DNA of 64,000 bases from Pseudogemmatithrix spongiicola (GCF_030623445.1 NZ_CP130613.1:2728001-2792000); one strand, 5' to 3'. Counted from the first letter of the stretch, positions 52,865-61,485 are shown. Notes: a model not told the origin generated them from the letters alone. Numbers and translations are program-made.

Positions 52865-54302
52865 GATCGCGGAGCGCGGCGTCGGTGCCCTGCTTACCAC
52901 CCTCGTCATTCTCGCCGCGCTGATGTTCGGCGGACTCGCCCTGCTCACGCGCGATGCCGCCGCACAGACCGCGCCGACCACGGACTGGCAGCGCCAGCTC
53001 GACTCCGCCGTCACGGCGGAGATGGCGCGCACGATGACGCCGGGCGTCCAGGTCGCCGTGGTGCACCAAGGCCGCGTGATCTATGCCAAGGCCTACGGCG
53101 CGGCCGACGTCGAGACCTCCCGTCCGCTCACGAACGCCTCGCTGCTGCGCATCGGCTCCGTGACGAAGATGGTCACGGGCGCCGTCGCGGCCGAACTCGC
53201 CGAGCAGGGCAAGCTCGACCTGCGCGCGCCGATCAGCCGCTACGTCCCGTCGCTCGAGGGCAAGCGCGTCGGCACGGTCACGACGCATCAACTGCTGACG
53301 CACACCGCCGGCTGGCTCGACAACGCCGTCGCCTACGGTCGCATGGGCGAAGGCGCACTTGGCGAAGTCATGCGTGAAGTCACCGACACGATGTTCAGCC
53401 ACGCCCCGGGCGCGATCATCTCGTACTCGAATCCGGGATTCTCGATGGCGGGCTACGTCATCGAGCGGGCGGCGGGTGAGCGCTATGCGAGCATCACCGA
53501 CCGCATGATCCTCCGCCCGGTCGGCATGCCGCATGCGACGTTCCGTCCCCTCGAGGCGATGGTGCGCGATTTCTCGCAGGGCCACATGGGCATGCCCGGC
53601 CGCGCCGCGACGATGGTGCGGCCGTTCACGGAGAACACGGCGCAGTGGGCCGCCGGATTCCTGATGGCCAGCGCGACGGACATGGCGCGCTTCGCAGCGA
53701 TGCTCATGGATGGCGGCGTCATCGACGGGCAGCGCGTGATCAGCGAGGGCGCCGTGCGTCGCATGACGACCCCCGATCCGCGCATTCCCGGCGACTCCAC
53801 GGCGCGATACGCCTATGGCCTGGTGATCGCCGAGCAGCAGGGACTCCGCATCTGGCAGCATGGCGGCTCTATCAACGGCTTTGACGCCATCGTGAACATG
53901 TTTCCGGACGAGAAGCTGGCCGTCGTCGTACTCGACAACCGCAGCGGACCATCCGTGAGTGGCGCACTGCCGATCGTGTTCCGCGGCGTGACGGGCCGCG
54001 CGCTGCCGGCATCGCCGGCTCCGCCCAGCGCCGAGCGCCTGCCGACCGCCGACGAGCGCCGCGCCGTTGTGGGTCAGTACAAGTTCGGGCCGATGCGCAT
54101 CGAGATCGCCGAGCAGGGTGACTCCCTCGTCTTCCGCCAGGCGGGAGCGTCGTTCGGCGTCCGGATGCTGGGCAACGACCGCATGAAGGTCATGGTCCCG
54201 CCGATGGCGCAGCAGGCGAACGTGCTGCTCGTGCGGGGTGCTGACGGCCGCGTAGCCTTCCTCCATCAAGGACTGCGGGCTATCCCGCGAGTGGAGCCGT
54301 AG
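52854..54302 (+). CDS. Exported serine hydrolase, beta-lactamase/class C PBP family
   Basis: 482-residue protein with a membrane-spanning signal or anchor at about 11-31 and possible cleavage at AAAQ. The catalytic domain has the S-x-x-K motif S102VTK105, Y191-S-N193 and H336-G-G338, in the order and spacing of AmpC/DD-peptidase/esterase enzymes. A C-terminal beta domain (about 395-480, VVGQYKFGPMRIEI) is often fused to this group. It probably acts in the periplasm on D-Ala-D-Ala peptides, esters or small amides; the substrate cannot be told. Two adjacent ATGs (52854, 52857) are possible starts. The gene overlaps the RHH gene and abuts the DUF1648 gene. Confidence 0.9.
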   Translation: MMHKIAERGVGALLTTLVILAALMFGGLALLTRDAAAQTAPTTDWQRQLDSAVTAEMARTMTPGVQVAVVHQGRVIYAKAYGAADVETSRPLTNASLLRIGSVTKMVTGAVAAELAEQGKLDLRAPISRYVPSLEGKRVGTVTTHQLLTHTAGWLDNAVAYGRMGEGALGEVMREVTDTMFSHAPGAIISYSNPGFSMAGYVIERAAGERYASITDRMILRPVGMPHATFRPLEAMVRDFSQGHMGMPGRAATMVRPFTENTAQWAAGFLMASATDMARFAAMLMDGGVIDGQRVISEGAVRRMTTPDPRIPGDSTARYAYGLVIAEQQGLRIWQHGGSINGFDAIVNMFPDEKLAVVVLDNRSGPSVSGALPIVFRGVTGRALPASPAPPSAERLPTADERRAVVGQYKFGPMRIEIAEQGDSLVFRQAGASFGVRMLGNDRMKVMVPPMAQQANVLLVRGADGRVAFLHQGLRAIPRVEP

Positions 54303-54833
54303 ATGCCGATGTTGCGCGTCTTGCCATGGGCGCTGTGCGCAGCGCTGGCGCTGTTCAGCTTCGCCACGTACGGCAGCCTGCCGGAGTCGATTCCTCAGCA
54401 CTTCGACGCGGCGGGAAACATCACGTCGTCCACACCACGTTCGCCGTGGAGCTGGGCGATGGTGCCGATCGTCGCGTTTGCCACCCAAGCACTGCTCGCC
54501 GGGCTCGGGGCGCTGCTACCGCGACAGCCGGAGCTCTTCAACTTCTCCGCGAAGGAGCGGTTCCTCCGGCTCCCCGCGGAGTACCGCGGGCCAGTGGTCG
54601 AGCGCATGCGTGAGCTGCTCGACGTGACCTCGGCGTTCACCGTTCTCGTATTCGGCATCGTACAGTTCATGATCTGGCGGGCGGCGTTCGGCCATTCCGC
54701 CGACGGATTGGTCATCGGGCTGATCGTCGTGTCCGTCTTGTTCACGCCGGGCATCTTCCTGCTCACGGGTCGCGTGAACACGGCGGTCGACGAAGCCGAA
54801 CAACGCTGGAACGCCAGCCAACGGCACTCCTGA
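54303..54833 (+). CDS. DUF1648 domain membrane protein
   Basis: 176-residue inner-membrane protein with about four transmembrane helices, at roughly 8-24, 50-70, 112-128 and 136-155. The DUF1648 motif LPESIPQHFDAAGNITSS is at about 26-43. Function of the domain is unknown; relatives include SdpI-type immunity proteins and YhdR-like proteins. The ATG directly follows the serine hydrolase stop (TAG ATG), so the two are translationally coupled. A perfect 13-bp hairpin lies 36 nt after the stop. Confidence 0.82.
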   Translation: MPMLRVLPWALCAALALFSFATYGSLPESIPQHFDAAGNITSSTPRSPWSWAMVPIVAFATQALLAGLGALLPRQPELFNFSAKERFLRLPAEYRGPVVERMRELLDVTSAFTVLVFGIVQFMIWRAAFGHSADGLVIGLIVVSVLFTPGIFLLTGRVNTAVDEAEQRWNASQRHS

Positions 54834-54862
54834 ACAGACCGCCGACGCGCGGCGTCTCGGCT

Positions 54863-56044
54863 TCACGGTCGGAACGGATCCGCAAAGCGTGGATCCGTTC
54901 CGATAGCCGCATCGGTCAGCGTGCGCATGAACGCCACCAGCGCCGCCTTGTCCGCCGCCGTGAGGTTCAGACGCTGTGGCCCGTCGCCCACTACGTTGCG
55001 CAGACGCGGGTCGAGCTGCGCCCCGAACTGGATGCCGCTGTTGTAGAACTCCACGACCTCTTCGAGCGACGTGAAGCGGCCGTCGTGCATGAAGCGCCGG
55101 CTCTGCGCGACGTTCTTGAGCGAGGGCGAGCGAAACAGCGCCGTCTGGTCGGGATCGAGGCCGTTGGTGCCCGACACCGCGGTGAACGCGAAGGTCGGCG
55201 CCGAGTGACAGCCTTGGCACCCCGCCCCACCGGCGTTCTTCGGCAGGATGAAGATCTGCTGCCCGCGGAACTCTTCGTCCGTGAACCCCGGCACCCGTGT
55301 CTGGAGGTTGAGCCCGCCGCCCGGCCCTGTCGGGGCCCCCGGCGGCGGCGGCGCCAGCGGCAGCGTCGCCACCCCTTGGTCGTAACGGCTGCCGTACGAA
55401 ACGATGCTCCGCACGTACTGCGCCATCGCGCGCTGCATGCGGTCCTCGGTGATCGCGGCATCGCCGAAGGCCAGCTTGAAGAGGGGCGGATAGTACGGCA
55501 GCGCGCTGAGCTTGCCCAGCACCGCGACGAACCCGCCGTGTGCGTCATCGAAGCCGAGCTCGAGCTCGTCGCGGATGGGCTGCGTGGTCTGCGCTTCGAG
55601 CGTCGCCGCGCGACGGTCCCAGAAGTAACGACCGCCTGGATTGAAGCGCGCGTTGACCAAGCGCATCGAATGGCGGCCCGTGCGTCGCACGCCATCGAAG
55701 CCCAGCGAGAACTGCGCCGTGTCGCCGAAGGCCGCCGACGCGAAATGGCAGCTCGCGCAGGACAGCGTATTGGTGCGACTCAGGTTCTTGTCGAAGAACA
55801 ACACACGCCCGAGCGTCGCCCCGGCATTCGTGATCGGATTGTTCGCCGGCTGGACCACTTCTCGCGCAATCACGCCTGCGTTGACGTACGCCGGATATGC
55901 GATTCCGGCGTAGTTCGGCAGCGCCGCCGGATCGATCGTCAGCGCCTCGCGGACGGCGACGAAGTCGTTCTCAGGCGCGGTTGCCTCGTCCGCGGCACAA
56001 CCGAGGACGAGTACGAAGAGGGCGGGAGCGAGACGGATGCGCAT
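54863..56044 (-). CDS. Di-haem cytochrome c peroxidase / MauG-like lipoprotein
   Basis: 393-residue periplasmic lipoprotein with lipobox VLGC (C16). Two c-type haem motifs are present: CASCH at 96-100 and CQGCH at 276-280. Further CcpA/MauG features are LGRVLFFDKNLSRTNTLSC, ARFNPGGRYFWDRRAATLE, QYVRSIVSYGSRYDQG and FRSPSLKNVAQSRRFMHDGRFTSLEEVVEFYN. Such proteins reduce hydrogen peroxide using cytochrome c or oxidise protein side chains. It is convergent with the SPFH operon, 29 bp between stops. The adjacent 83 bp upstream of its start contains only short inverted repeats. Confidence 0.92.
   Translation of the reverse strand: MRIRLAPALFVLVLGCAADEATAPENDFVAVREALTIDPAALPNYAGIAYPAYVNAGVIAREVVQPANNPITNAGATLGRVLFFDKNLSRTNTLSCASCHFASAAFGDTAQFSLGFDGVRRTGRHSMRLVNARFNPGGRYFWDRRAATLEAQTTQPIRDELELGFDDAHGGFVAVLGKLSALPYYPPLFKLAFGDAAITEDRMQRAMAQYVRSIVSYGSRYDQGVATLPLAPPPPGAPTGPGGGLNLQTRVPGFTDEEFRGQQIFILPKNAGGAGCQGCHSAPTFAFTAVSGTNGLDPDQTALFRSPSLKNVAQSRRFMHDGRFTSLEEVVEFYNSGIQFGAQLDPRLRNVVGDGPQRLNLTAADKAALVAFMRTLTDAAIGTDPRFADPFRP
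54869..54903 (+). terminator. Perfect 13-bp hairpin after the DUF1648 gene
   Basis: Arms 54869-54881 and 54891-54903 pair perfectly around a 9-nt loop. The hairpin codes for the last residues of the convergent cytochrome c peroxidase (its DP-F repeats give the GGATCC halves). It is placed where a terminator for the SPFH operon is expected. No T-tract. Confidence 0.5.
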
Positions 56045-56127
56045 CGGCGTGGGGCTCGATGGGGAATCCTACGGGTTGCCCCATTGGACGGCCAGCACCC
56101 CGCCGGGGTTAAGGCGCCTGCGCTACC

Positions 56128-57606
56128 CTAGCGCCAGGTCTCGAAGAACCCGTAGCCGTTGCCGCTGACCGGAGCGCCGCGAAGTCGGCCACTCAGCGTG
56201 GCTCGCCCCTTCATCTGGATGAACGCCCGCGTCGCCCCTTGGGCCGCGCCGCGTCGCACGCCACGCATCGGCGTCGCCACGGCGTCCTCGACCTCCAGCT
56301 CGATGCGCAGCGTATCCGCCCCGCGCGCGTCGAAGAGCAGTCCGCGCGCCGGCATCCGAACGCTCCGACCGTCCACCATCACGCGGCGCCCCTCCTCGTA
56401 GCGGATCTCCTGCGGCCGGAAGATGCCCGCGAATCCCAGCGAGTCCACCAGGTACACGAAGAGCGGCTCGTTGACGAGATCCGTGCCCTCGCGCTGCACG
56501 CGGCCGTAGAGCAACGAATACGCGCCCACGCGCGCCGAGCCCCATTCCCAGGTCACGTCGCGCCACACACCCCAGTTGTGGTCGTGGTACGACTGCGCGC
56601 CCTCGAAGCGCTCGCAGCGGCCGGCCACGCAGAGTGTTCCCACCGCCGTGGCGCGCAGCCCCGGCACCGCGTATCCACTCACCAACGACTCACCGCCGAT
56701 GTTCGCGCCCGGGAAGTACGCAGCCGGTTCTGGTGTCACCAGCAGGTCCACCTCAGCCACCGCGCCTGTCCCCTGCTCTCGCGCACGCGCCCGCACCCGG
56801 TAGCGCCCGTCGGCGTCGAGCGTGACCTCGCTGTCGCCGACGCGCAGATCTGCCCGCGCGGTGTCCACGGCGATGCGCGGTGACGGCCACAGCGTCTCGA
56901 AGCGCCGCTCGCCGCGACCTTCCTCATGCAGCGTGATGAGCACTTGGCCGCCGTGCTCGCCATTCGGCACGTCGCCGCCCACCGCCAAGGTGATGAACGC
57001 CCAGCGCTTTGCATCTGCGCTGAGCACGTTGAAGTAGTGCCACTCGCCCCAGGTCTCCCGCTCGTCGGCAGTCAGGCGCGCCGGCGTGTGGTGGAAGCGG
57101 TCCATCTCATGGCGCAGCTCGTCAGGGCGTGGCGCAAGGAACCGGCGATCGGCGGCGTCATCCTCCCACGCACCCGCGAGCAGTTCCGGCGCCGCACCCA
57201 CCGCGCGCGTGGCCGACGGGATCTCGCCCAGCGCGCGCACCGGCAGCTCCTCGCCGCGCGCTCGGATATAGAGCAACTGCCCGTCGGTCTGCGGTGCCAC
57301 CGCGACCACCACATCCGCGAGCCGCGGGGACGCCAACACCTGCCGATGCACGAAGCGCGCGTTCGGGATGTTTACGAACATGCCGCCCACGCCGCCGGTC
57401 TTCATCACCTCGAGCGACAGCCCCTCGGGCAGCACGGAGATCGTCCCGCCGCCGACGAGCTTCTCGTCCTTGCTCTGCAGCACCATGGCCTCGCCGATCG
57501 CGAGCAGCACGATCATCACGCCCACGCCGAGGCCGAAGCCGAGGAGCAGGAAGAGCGTGCGCCAGGGCTTGTCGCGCAGGCCGCCGAAGGCGAGACGCAG
57601 GATCAC
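56128..57606 (-). CDS. AttH-like (CrtC-type lipocalin) domain fused to an ABC-permease-like N-terminus
   Basis: 492-residue protein. Residues 1-45 form a membrane helix with the N-terminal signature of MacB/FtsX-type permeases (FGGLRDKPWRTLFLLLGFGLGVGV). About 46-150 is a periplasmic segment of the same type. About 160-492 is an AttH/CrtC-like domain with LTADERETWGEWHYFNVLSAD, YHDHNWG (340-346) and SGNGYGFFE near the end. AttH proteins travel with ABC transporters (attEFGH) in other bacteria, matching the three genes upstream. The start is GTG at 57606, overlapping the ATPase stop as GTGA. The fusion supplies an N-terminal permease helix that the distal permease at 59473-60312 seems to lack. 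Substrate unknown; a lipid or hydrophobic compound is plausible. Confidence 0.78.
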   Translation of the reverse strand: MILRLAFGGLRDKPWRTLFLLLGFGLGVGVMIVLLAIGEAMVLQSKDEKLVGGGTISVLPEGLSLEVMKTGGVGGMFVNIPNARFVHRQVLASPRLADVVVAVAPQTDGQLLYIRARGEELPVRALGEIPSATRAVGAAPELLAGAWEDDAADRRFLAPRPDELRHEMDRFHHTPARLTADERETWGEWHYFNVLSADAKRWAFITLAVGGDVPNGEHGGQVLITLHEEGRGERRFETLWPSPRIAVDTARADLRVGDSEVTLDADGRYRVRARAREQGTGAVAEVDLLVTPEPAAYFPGANIGGESLVSGYAVPGLRATAVGTLCVAGRCERFEGAQSYHDHNWGVWRDVTWEWGSARVGAYSLLYGRVQREGTDLVNEPLFVYLVDSLGFAGIFRPQEIRYEEGRRVMVDGRSVRMPARGLLFDARGADTLRIELEVEDAVATPMRGVRRGAAQGATRAFIQMKGRATLSGRLRGAPVSGNGYGFFETWR

Positions 57607-58286
57607 GCGCGCGGGCCCGTGTCGTCCACGATCACGCCATCGCGCAGGTGCACGACGCGCTTCGCCGCCTCCGCGAGGTCCTCATCATGCGTCACCACCA
57701 CCAGCGTGGTGCCGTCGGCATTCAAGCGCGCGAACATCTCGATCATCTCGGCGCCGGTGCGCGCGTCGAGCTCGCCCGTGGGTTCGTCGGCCAGCAGCAA
57801 CGCCGGCCGGTTGGCCAGCGCCCGCGCAATCGCCACGCGCTGCTGTTCGCCGCCGCTCAACTGGAACGGCCGATGGTCGGCGCGACCGTCCAGCCCCACA
57901 TAGCCGAGCAACTCACGCGCCCGCGCCTCGCGCGCCACGCGTGGCAGCTTCGCCTCGGCCATCGGGAGCTCCACGTTCTCCGCCGCCGTGAGCGTCGGCA
58001 TTAAGTAGAAGCGCTGAAACACGAAGCCGATCTGCGTGAGGCGGAACCGCGTCGCCTCGGCGTCGGAGAGTCGCGACACATCGCGCCCCGCGATGGTGAG
58101 GCTGCCCGACGTCGGCCGGTCGATGGCGCCGAGCAGGTTGAGCAGCGTGGACTTGCCGCAGCCCGACGGGCCGACGATGGCCACGTACTCGCCGGCGGTG
58201 ACATCGAGCGAAATGCCCCGCACCGCCGCCACGGGACGTCCCGCCACCGCGTACTCGCGCCGCAGATCGCGTGCGGAGAGAACCAT
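57603..58286 (-). CDS. ABC transporter ATP-binding protein (LolD/MacB/AttE-type)
   Basis: 227-residue ATPase with intact motifs: Walker A GPSGCGKST (39-47), Q-loop Q91, signature LSGGEQQ (143-149), Walker B ALLLADEP (162-169) and switch histidine H200. The class is that of LolD, MacB and FtsE, which work with MacB-type permeases. The ATG at 58286 overlaps the permease stop by one base (TGATG), and the end overlaps the AttH-like gene as GTGA, so translation is coupled along the operon. A longer open frame reaches 58478 but lies within the permease gene and is not credible. Confidence 0.95.
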   Translation of the reverse strand: MVLSARDLRREYAVAGRPVAAVRGISLDVTAGEYVAIVGPSGCGKSTLLNLLGAIDRPTSGSLTIAGRDVSRLSDAEATRFRLTQIGFVFQRFYLMPTLTAAENVELPMAEAKLPRVAREARARELLGYVGLDGRADHRPFQLSGGEQQRVAIARALANRPALLLADEPTGELDARTGAEMIEMFARLNADGTTLVVVTHDEDLAEAAKRVVHLRDGVIVDDTGPRA

Positions 58287-59473
58287 CACGCCACCGCCTC
58301 TTCTCGAAGTGTCTTGGCAATCGGTAAGGTCGATGCCCGCCACGCCGGCCACACACCGGCGAGGATGCCACACAGCACCAGCAGGCCCAGCGCCTTGTAT
58401 GCGGCGGCGGGCTCGAACAGGAAGAAGTCGAACGCCGCCGGCAGGCCCGGGAACGACGCCAGGATGCCGTTCAGCCACTTGGCCGTGACGAGGCCAAGCC
58501 CGAGGCCCATCACCGCACCGACGGTCGAGAGCGCGACACCCTCCACCATCACCTGGGCGACGATCCGCCAGCGCGCCACGCCGATCGCCCGCAGCACGGC
58601 GATCTCGCCGATGCGCTCATTGACGCTCACCGTCACCAGCGTGGTCACCAACAGGAAACCCACCGCCAGGGACACACTCGCGAGGATGAACGCGAGCTGC
58701 CGGAAGTAGCCGAGCCGCTCGTCCACGAAGCGCAGCGCGGCCTCGGTGCTGATGGCGCTCATCTGTGGCTCGCTGCGCTCAAGACGGGCGGCGACACTGT
58801 CTGCGCTTGCGCCATCGCGCACGCGCACCAGCGCCACTGAGATCCGATCGCCGCGGTCCGCGCCGCCCATTGCCTGCAGCGTCTCCAGCATTAACGCGCC
58901 CGCCAGTTCGCCGCCGGAGAGCATCACGAAGCGTCCGCGCCCGACGATCACCAACTCGCGCGCGCCGGTGAAGCGGCGTAGCTGCGGGTCGTAGCCGGCG
59001 CTCACGCGCACCGTGTCTCCGACGCGGCGTCCCGCGGCCTCGAGCAGCGCGCCGTTCCAGACCGTCTCATTCGGCGCGGCGATCTCGCGGCCCTCGGCGA
59101 TCACATAGTCCGCTTGGATGCCCGGCGCGATGCCGAGCGCGAATCCCGAAACGACGGAATCGCCGCGCGGCACGAAGAGCTTGCCGCCGAGCACCGGCGC
59201 GACACCTGCGACATCGGGATCGGACGCGACGCGCGCGAGCAGCGCCGTGGCGCCACCGATCGTCGCCTCGGAATCGAAAGGCATCGTGCCGCGCGGCGTC
59301 ATGCGCAGGTGATAGTCCTGCTGCTCGAGGAATCCACGGAAGCTCTCGCGCATGCCGGAGCCGAGCATCACCATGTCGAGCAGCATCGCCGCGGCCACCG
59401 CGACGCCCGCGGTGGTGAGCGCGGTGCGTGCCCGACGGCGCCAGAGCGTGGCGATGGCGAGGCGCATCAGCAT
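58286..59473 (-). CDS. ABC transporter permease, MacB/FtsX type (AttF/AttG-like)
   Basis: 395-residue inner-membrane permease with the FtsX/MacB layout: helix 1 at about 17-38 after RLAIATLWRRRARTALTTAG, a periplasmic domain (about 40-270), then three helices at about 272-385. It contains LVTTLVTVSVNERIGEIAVLRAIGVARWRI, the cytoplasmic coupling-helix motif. Such permeases act mechanically on periplasmic partners rather than through a channel. The start at 59473 overlaps the upstream permease stop (TGATG). It pairs with the ATPase downstream. Confidence 0.9.
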   Translation of the reverse strand: MLMRLAIATLWRRRARTALTTAGVAVAAAMLLDMVMLGSGMRESFRGFLEQQDYHLRMTPRGTMPFDSEATIGGATALLARVASDPDVAGVAPVLGGKLFVPRGDSVVSGFALGIAPGIQADYVIAEGREIAAPNETVWNGALLEAAGRRVGDTVRVSAGYDPQLRRFTGARELVIVGRGRFVMLSGGELAGALMLETLQAMGGADRGDRISVALVRVRDGASADSVAARLERSEPQMSAISTEAALRFVDERLGYFRQLAFILASVSLAVGFLLVTTLVTVSVNERIGEIAVLRAIGVARWRIVAQVMVEGVALSTVGAVMGLGLGLVTAKWLNGILASFPGLPAAFDFFLFEPAAAYKALGLLVLCGILAGVWPAWRASTLPIAKTLREEAVA

Positions 59474-60312
59474 CAGCGGCCCACCAGGTCGAGCGGTGCG
59501 CGGCGCACGAGGCGCTGCGCGGCGAGCAGCCCGGCAATCACGCCGAGCCCCAGCGACAGCGCGGTCGCGAACAGCACGATGCCGGGCGTGACGATGGCGA
59601 ACTTGAGCGGCGTGCTGTACACGCCTTGGTAATGCCAGTTCACGATCCATCCGGCGCCGTAGCCAAGGGCCGCACCCATCGCGGAGCCAATGACGGCAAT
59701 CAGCGAGGCCTCAAGCACGACGGCGCGAACGATGGTCGTGCGGGACACGCCGAGGAGGCGCAGCGCGCCGACATCGCGGCGACGCTCGTCCACTTTCAGC
59801 AGCGTGATGCAGAGCAGGAAGATCGCGCTGGCGACGATCGTGATCACGCCGATGGCGCGATGGAAGCGATTCACCACGCGGAACGTCGCGCTGGTCTCGA
59901 CCGCGACTTCGGCGGCGGGATAGGCACGGAAACCGAAGGCCAGCGCATTGATGCGCGCCGCGGCGCTGTCCACCGCGCCGGGGACGTCGCGGGTCTGCAC
60001 GGCGAAGCGGCCAACCCGATCGCCCGCACCCGTGAGGGCCTGCAAGTGGTCGAGATGCAGCCGCACGCGATACTCGCTGCGCGCGATCTCGCTGGGATCC
60101 GCCGTGCGCCGCGTGATGCCCGCGATCAGGACGGTGTCGCCCGGCGCTCCGGCTGCGGCGGCAAGGACAGCCGTGTCGCCGACGGCGAGCGACGTGCGCG
60201 CCGCCAGCCGCTCATCGATGGTGATGCTGCGCCACGGCGCTTGCGCCTGGGCCCCCCCGGACCCAAGTGCAAGCGCCGTGACCAGCAGCGCCCACCGGCG
60301 CCGCGCCATCAT
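59473..60312 (-). CDS. ABC transporter permease, MacB/FtsX type with a signal-peptide-like N-terminus
   Basis: 279-residue protein. The C-terminal half has three helices and the FtsX motif ITLLKVDERRRDVGALRLLGVSRTTIV. The N-terminus (MMARRRWALLVTALALGSGGAQAQAP) looks like a cleavable signal peptide rather than the usual first permease helix, and the periplasmic segment is shorter than in the paired permease. The motif order otherwise matches MacB-type permeases. First gene of the operon, only four bases after the YceI start side on the same strand. The missing N-terminal helix may be supplied by the AttH fusion protein; this is inference. Confidence 0.8.
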   Translation of the reverse strand: MMARRRWALLVTALALGSGGAQAQAPWRSITIDERLAARTSLAVGDTAVLAAAAGAPGDTVLIAGITRRTADPSEIARSEYRVRLHLDHLQALTGAGDRVGRFAVQTRDVPGAVDSAAARINALAFGFRAYPAAEVAVETSATFRVVNRFHRAIGVITIVASAIFLLCITLLKVDERRRDVGALRLLGVSRTTIVRAVVLEASLIAVIGSAMGAALGYGAGWIVNWHYQGVYSTPLKFAIVTPGIVLFATALSLGLGVIAGLLAAQRLVRRAPLDLVGR

Positions 60313-60316
60313 GACA

Positions 60317-60892
60317 TCAGTTGCGCGGCTTGTTGAACGCCACGTCGAACTGGACCTTCACTTCGTTCTCGATCGGATTCACCGGCGACTGGAAGCTCAC
60401 GCCGAACTCCGTGCGGTCGATCGTGAACTCGCCCGTCACGCGGCCCATGTTGTTCTGCGGGTCGAAGAAGTTGAGCCGCGCCGGGATCGTGATGCGCTTG
60501 GTCTTGCCGCGCACCGTGAGGTCGCCCGTGATGCGAAGGCGGTTGCCCTCGCCGGCGTTGTTCACGAAGGTCGAGACGAACGTGATCTGCGGGAACGAGT
60601 CCGTCGCGAAGAAGTCGTTCGACTTCAGGTGCGCGTCACGGCGCTCGATGCGCGTGTCGATGGACGTCGCGTCGATGGTGATCTTGAGCGAGGTCGCTTC
60701 GACGTTCGCGGCGTCGAACATGATCTCCGCGTCCCACTTCTGGAACGTGCCGTGCGCGGACAGCAGGCGCGACTCGGCGACGAAGTTGAGCTGCGAGTGC
60801 GCGACGTCGCGCACGAAGCGCTCCGGCGCGGAGGCAGGCGTCGCGGCGACGAGCGCCGGGGCCAGGATGAGGGCGAGGGCAATGCGCTTCAT
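60317..60892 (-). CDS. YceI-family periplasmic lipocalin-like protein
   Basis: 191-residue exported protein with a signal peptide 1-22 (ATPASA). The YceI domain is complete: FVRDVAHSQLNFVAESRLLSAHGTFQKWDAEIMFD, DTRIERRDAHLKSNDFFATDSFPQITFVST, LTVRGKTKRITIPARL and DRTEFGVSF. YceI proteins form a lipocalin-like barrel that binds isoprenoids or other hydrophobic molecules. It stops 4 bp before the ABC permease start on the same strand, so it is probably the first gene of the AttEFGH-like operon, which suits a lipid- or polyprenoid-related role. The start at 60892 is the signal-peptide ATG. Confidence 0.93.
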   Translation of the reverse strand: MKRIALALILAPALVAATPASAPERFVRDVAHSQLNFVAESRLLSAHGTFQKWDAEIMFDAANVEATSLKITIDATSIDTRIERRDAHLKSNDFFATDSFPQITFVSTFVNNAGEGNRLRITGDLTVRGKTKRITIPARLNFFDPQNNMGRVTGEFTIDRTEFGVSFQSPVNPIENEVKVQFDVAFNKPRN

Positions 60893-60973
60893 GGGAATGC
60901 TCGGTAGGGGTTCACGGTGAGGAACGCCCGCCGCAGGTGTGGAGGTCCCGGCGGCGCGACTCACACTTAACCC

Positions 60974-61025
60974 GTGAACCTTCGAAAAGGTTCACCACTG
61001 AGATGTTTCAGCCCTGTAACAGGGC
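60974..61025 (-). terminator. Two hairpins after the DtxR-family stop
   Basis: GTGAACCTT/AAGGTTCAC (60974-60982 with 60987-60995) with a CGAA loop, and GCCCTG/CAGGGC (61011-61016 with 61020-61025) with a TAA loop. Both lie between the DtxR-family stop (61035) and the YceI start on the minus strand. They may end the regulator's transcript and separate it from the YceI/ABC operon. Confidence 0.45.
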
Positions 61026-61034
61026 CGGCCGGCG

Positions 61035-61478
61035 CTATTTCGACTGACCCTGCGAGGCCGGGATGGGCGTCCCGTGCGGGTCCTCAGTCGGATTGCCGAT
61101 TGCCGCCGCCATCCGCTCGATCAGCTCATCGCTGGCGGCGTGCTCCAGGCGCTCGGCCTCGTCATGCACGTCGTCGGCCGTGAAGCCGAGCCGCTGCACG
61201 AGGTAGCTCTCGATGATACGGTGCCGTCGGATGAGCTGCAGCGCGGCGGCACGGCCGGCGTCCGTGAGCCGAGCGCCCCGATACCGCTCGGTGGTGGCGA
61301 GTCCGAGTCGTGCCAGGCGTTGCACCATGCCGGTGACCGATGCGGGGGCGATGCCTAAGCGCGCAGCGATGTCGTTGGTGCCGGCCGCCGCGCCGTTACG
61401 CTCCAGTTCATAGATGGCCTTGAGGTAGTCCTCGGCCTGTCCGGTGAGCGCCGGGCGCTCGAGATCGTGGTCAGCCAT
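61035..61478 (-). CDS. DtxR/MntR-family metal-dependent repressor
   Basis: 147-residue regulator without the C-terminal SH3-like domain of DtxR, so MntR-sized. The winged HTH spans about 10-72 (AEDYLKAIYELE, TNDIAARLGIAPASVTGMVQRLARLGL, GARLTDAG). The dimerisation/metal domain contains RRHRIIESYLVQRLGF and HDEAERLEHAAS. Judged against known structures, probable ligands are D17, H86, E109, E112 and H113, which resembles the manganese-type site (Glu where DtxR has Cys). K20 stands where MntR has a glutamate ligand. It is divergent from a TonB receptor gene, with 55 bp between starts holding palindromic TAAGTTAGG sites it most likely binds. Confidence 0.9.
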   Translation of the reverse strand: MADHDLERPALTGQAEDYLKAIYELERNGAAAGTNDIAARLGIAPASVTGMVQRLARLGLATTERYRGARLTDAGRAAALQLIRRHRIIESYLVQRLGFTADDVHDEAERLEHAASDELIERMAAAIGNPTEDPHGTPIPASQGQSK

Positions 61479-61485
61479 TGACAGA

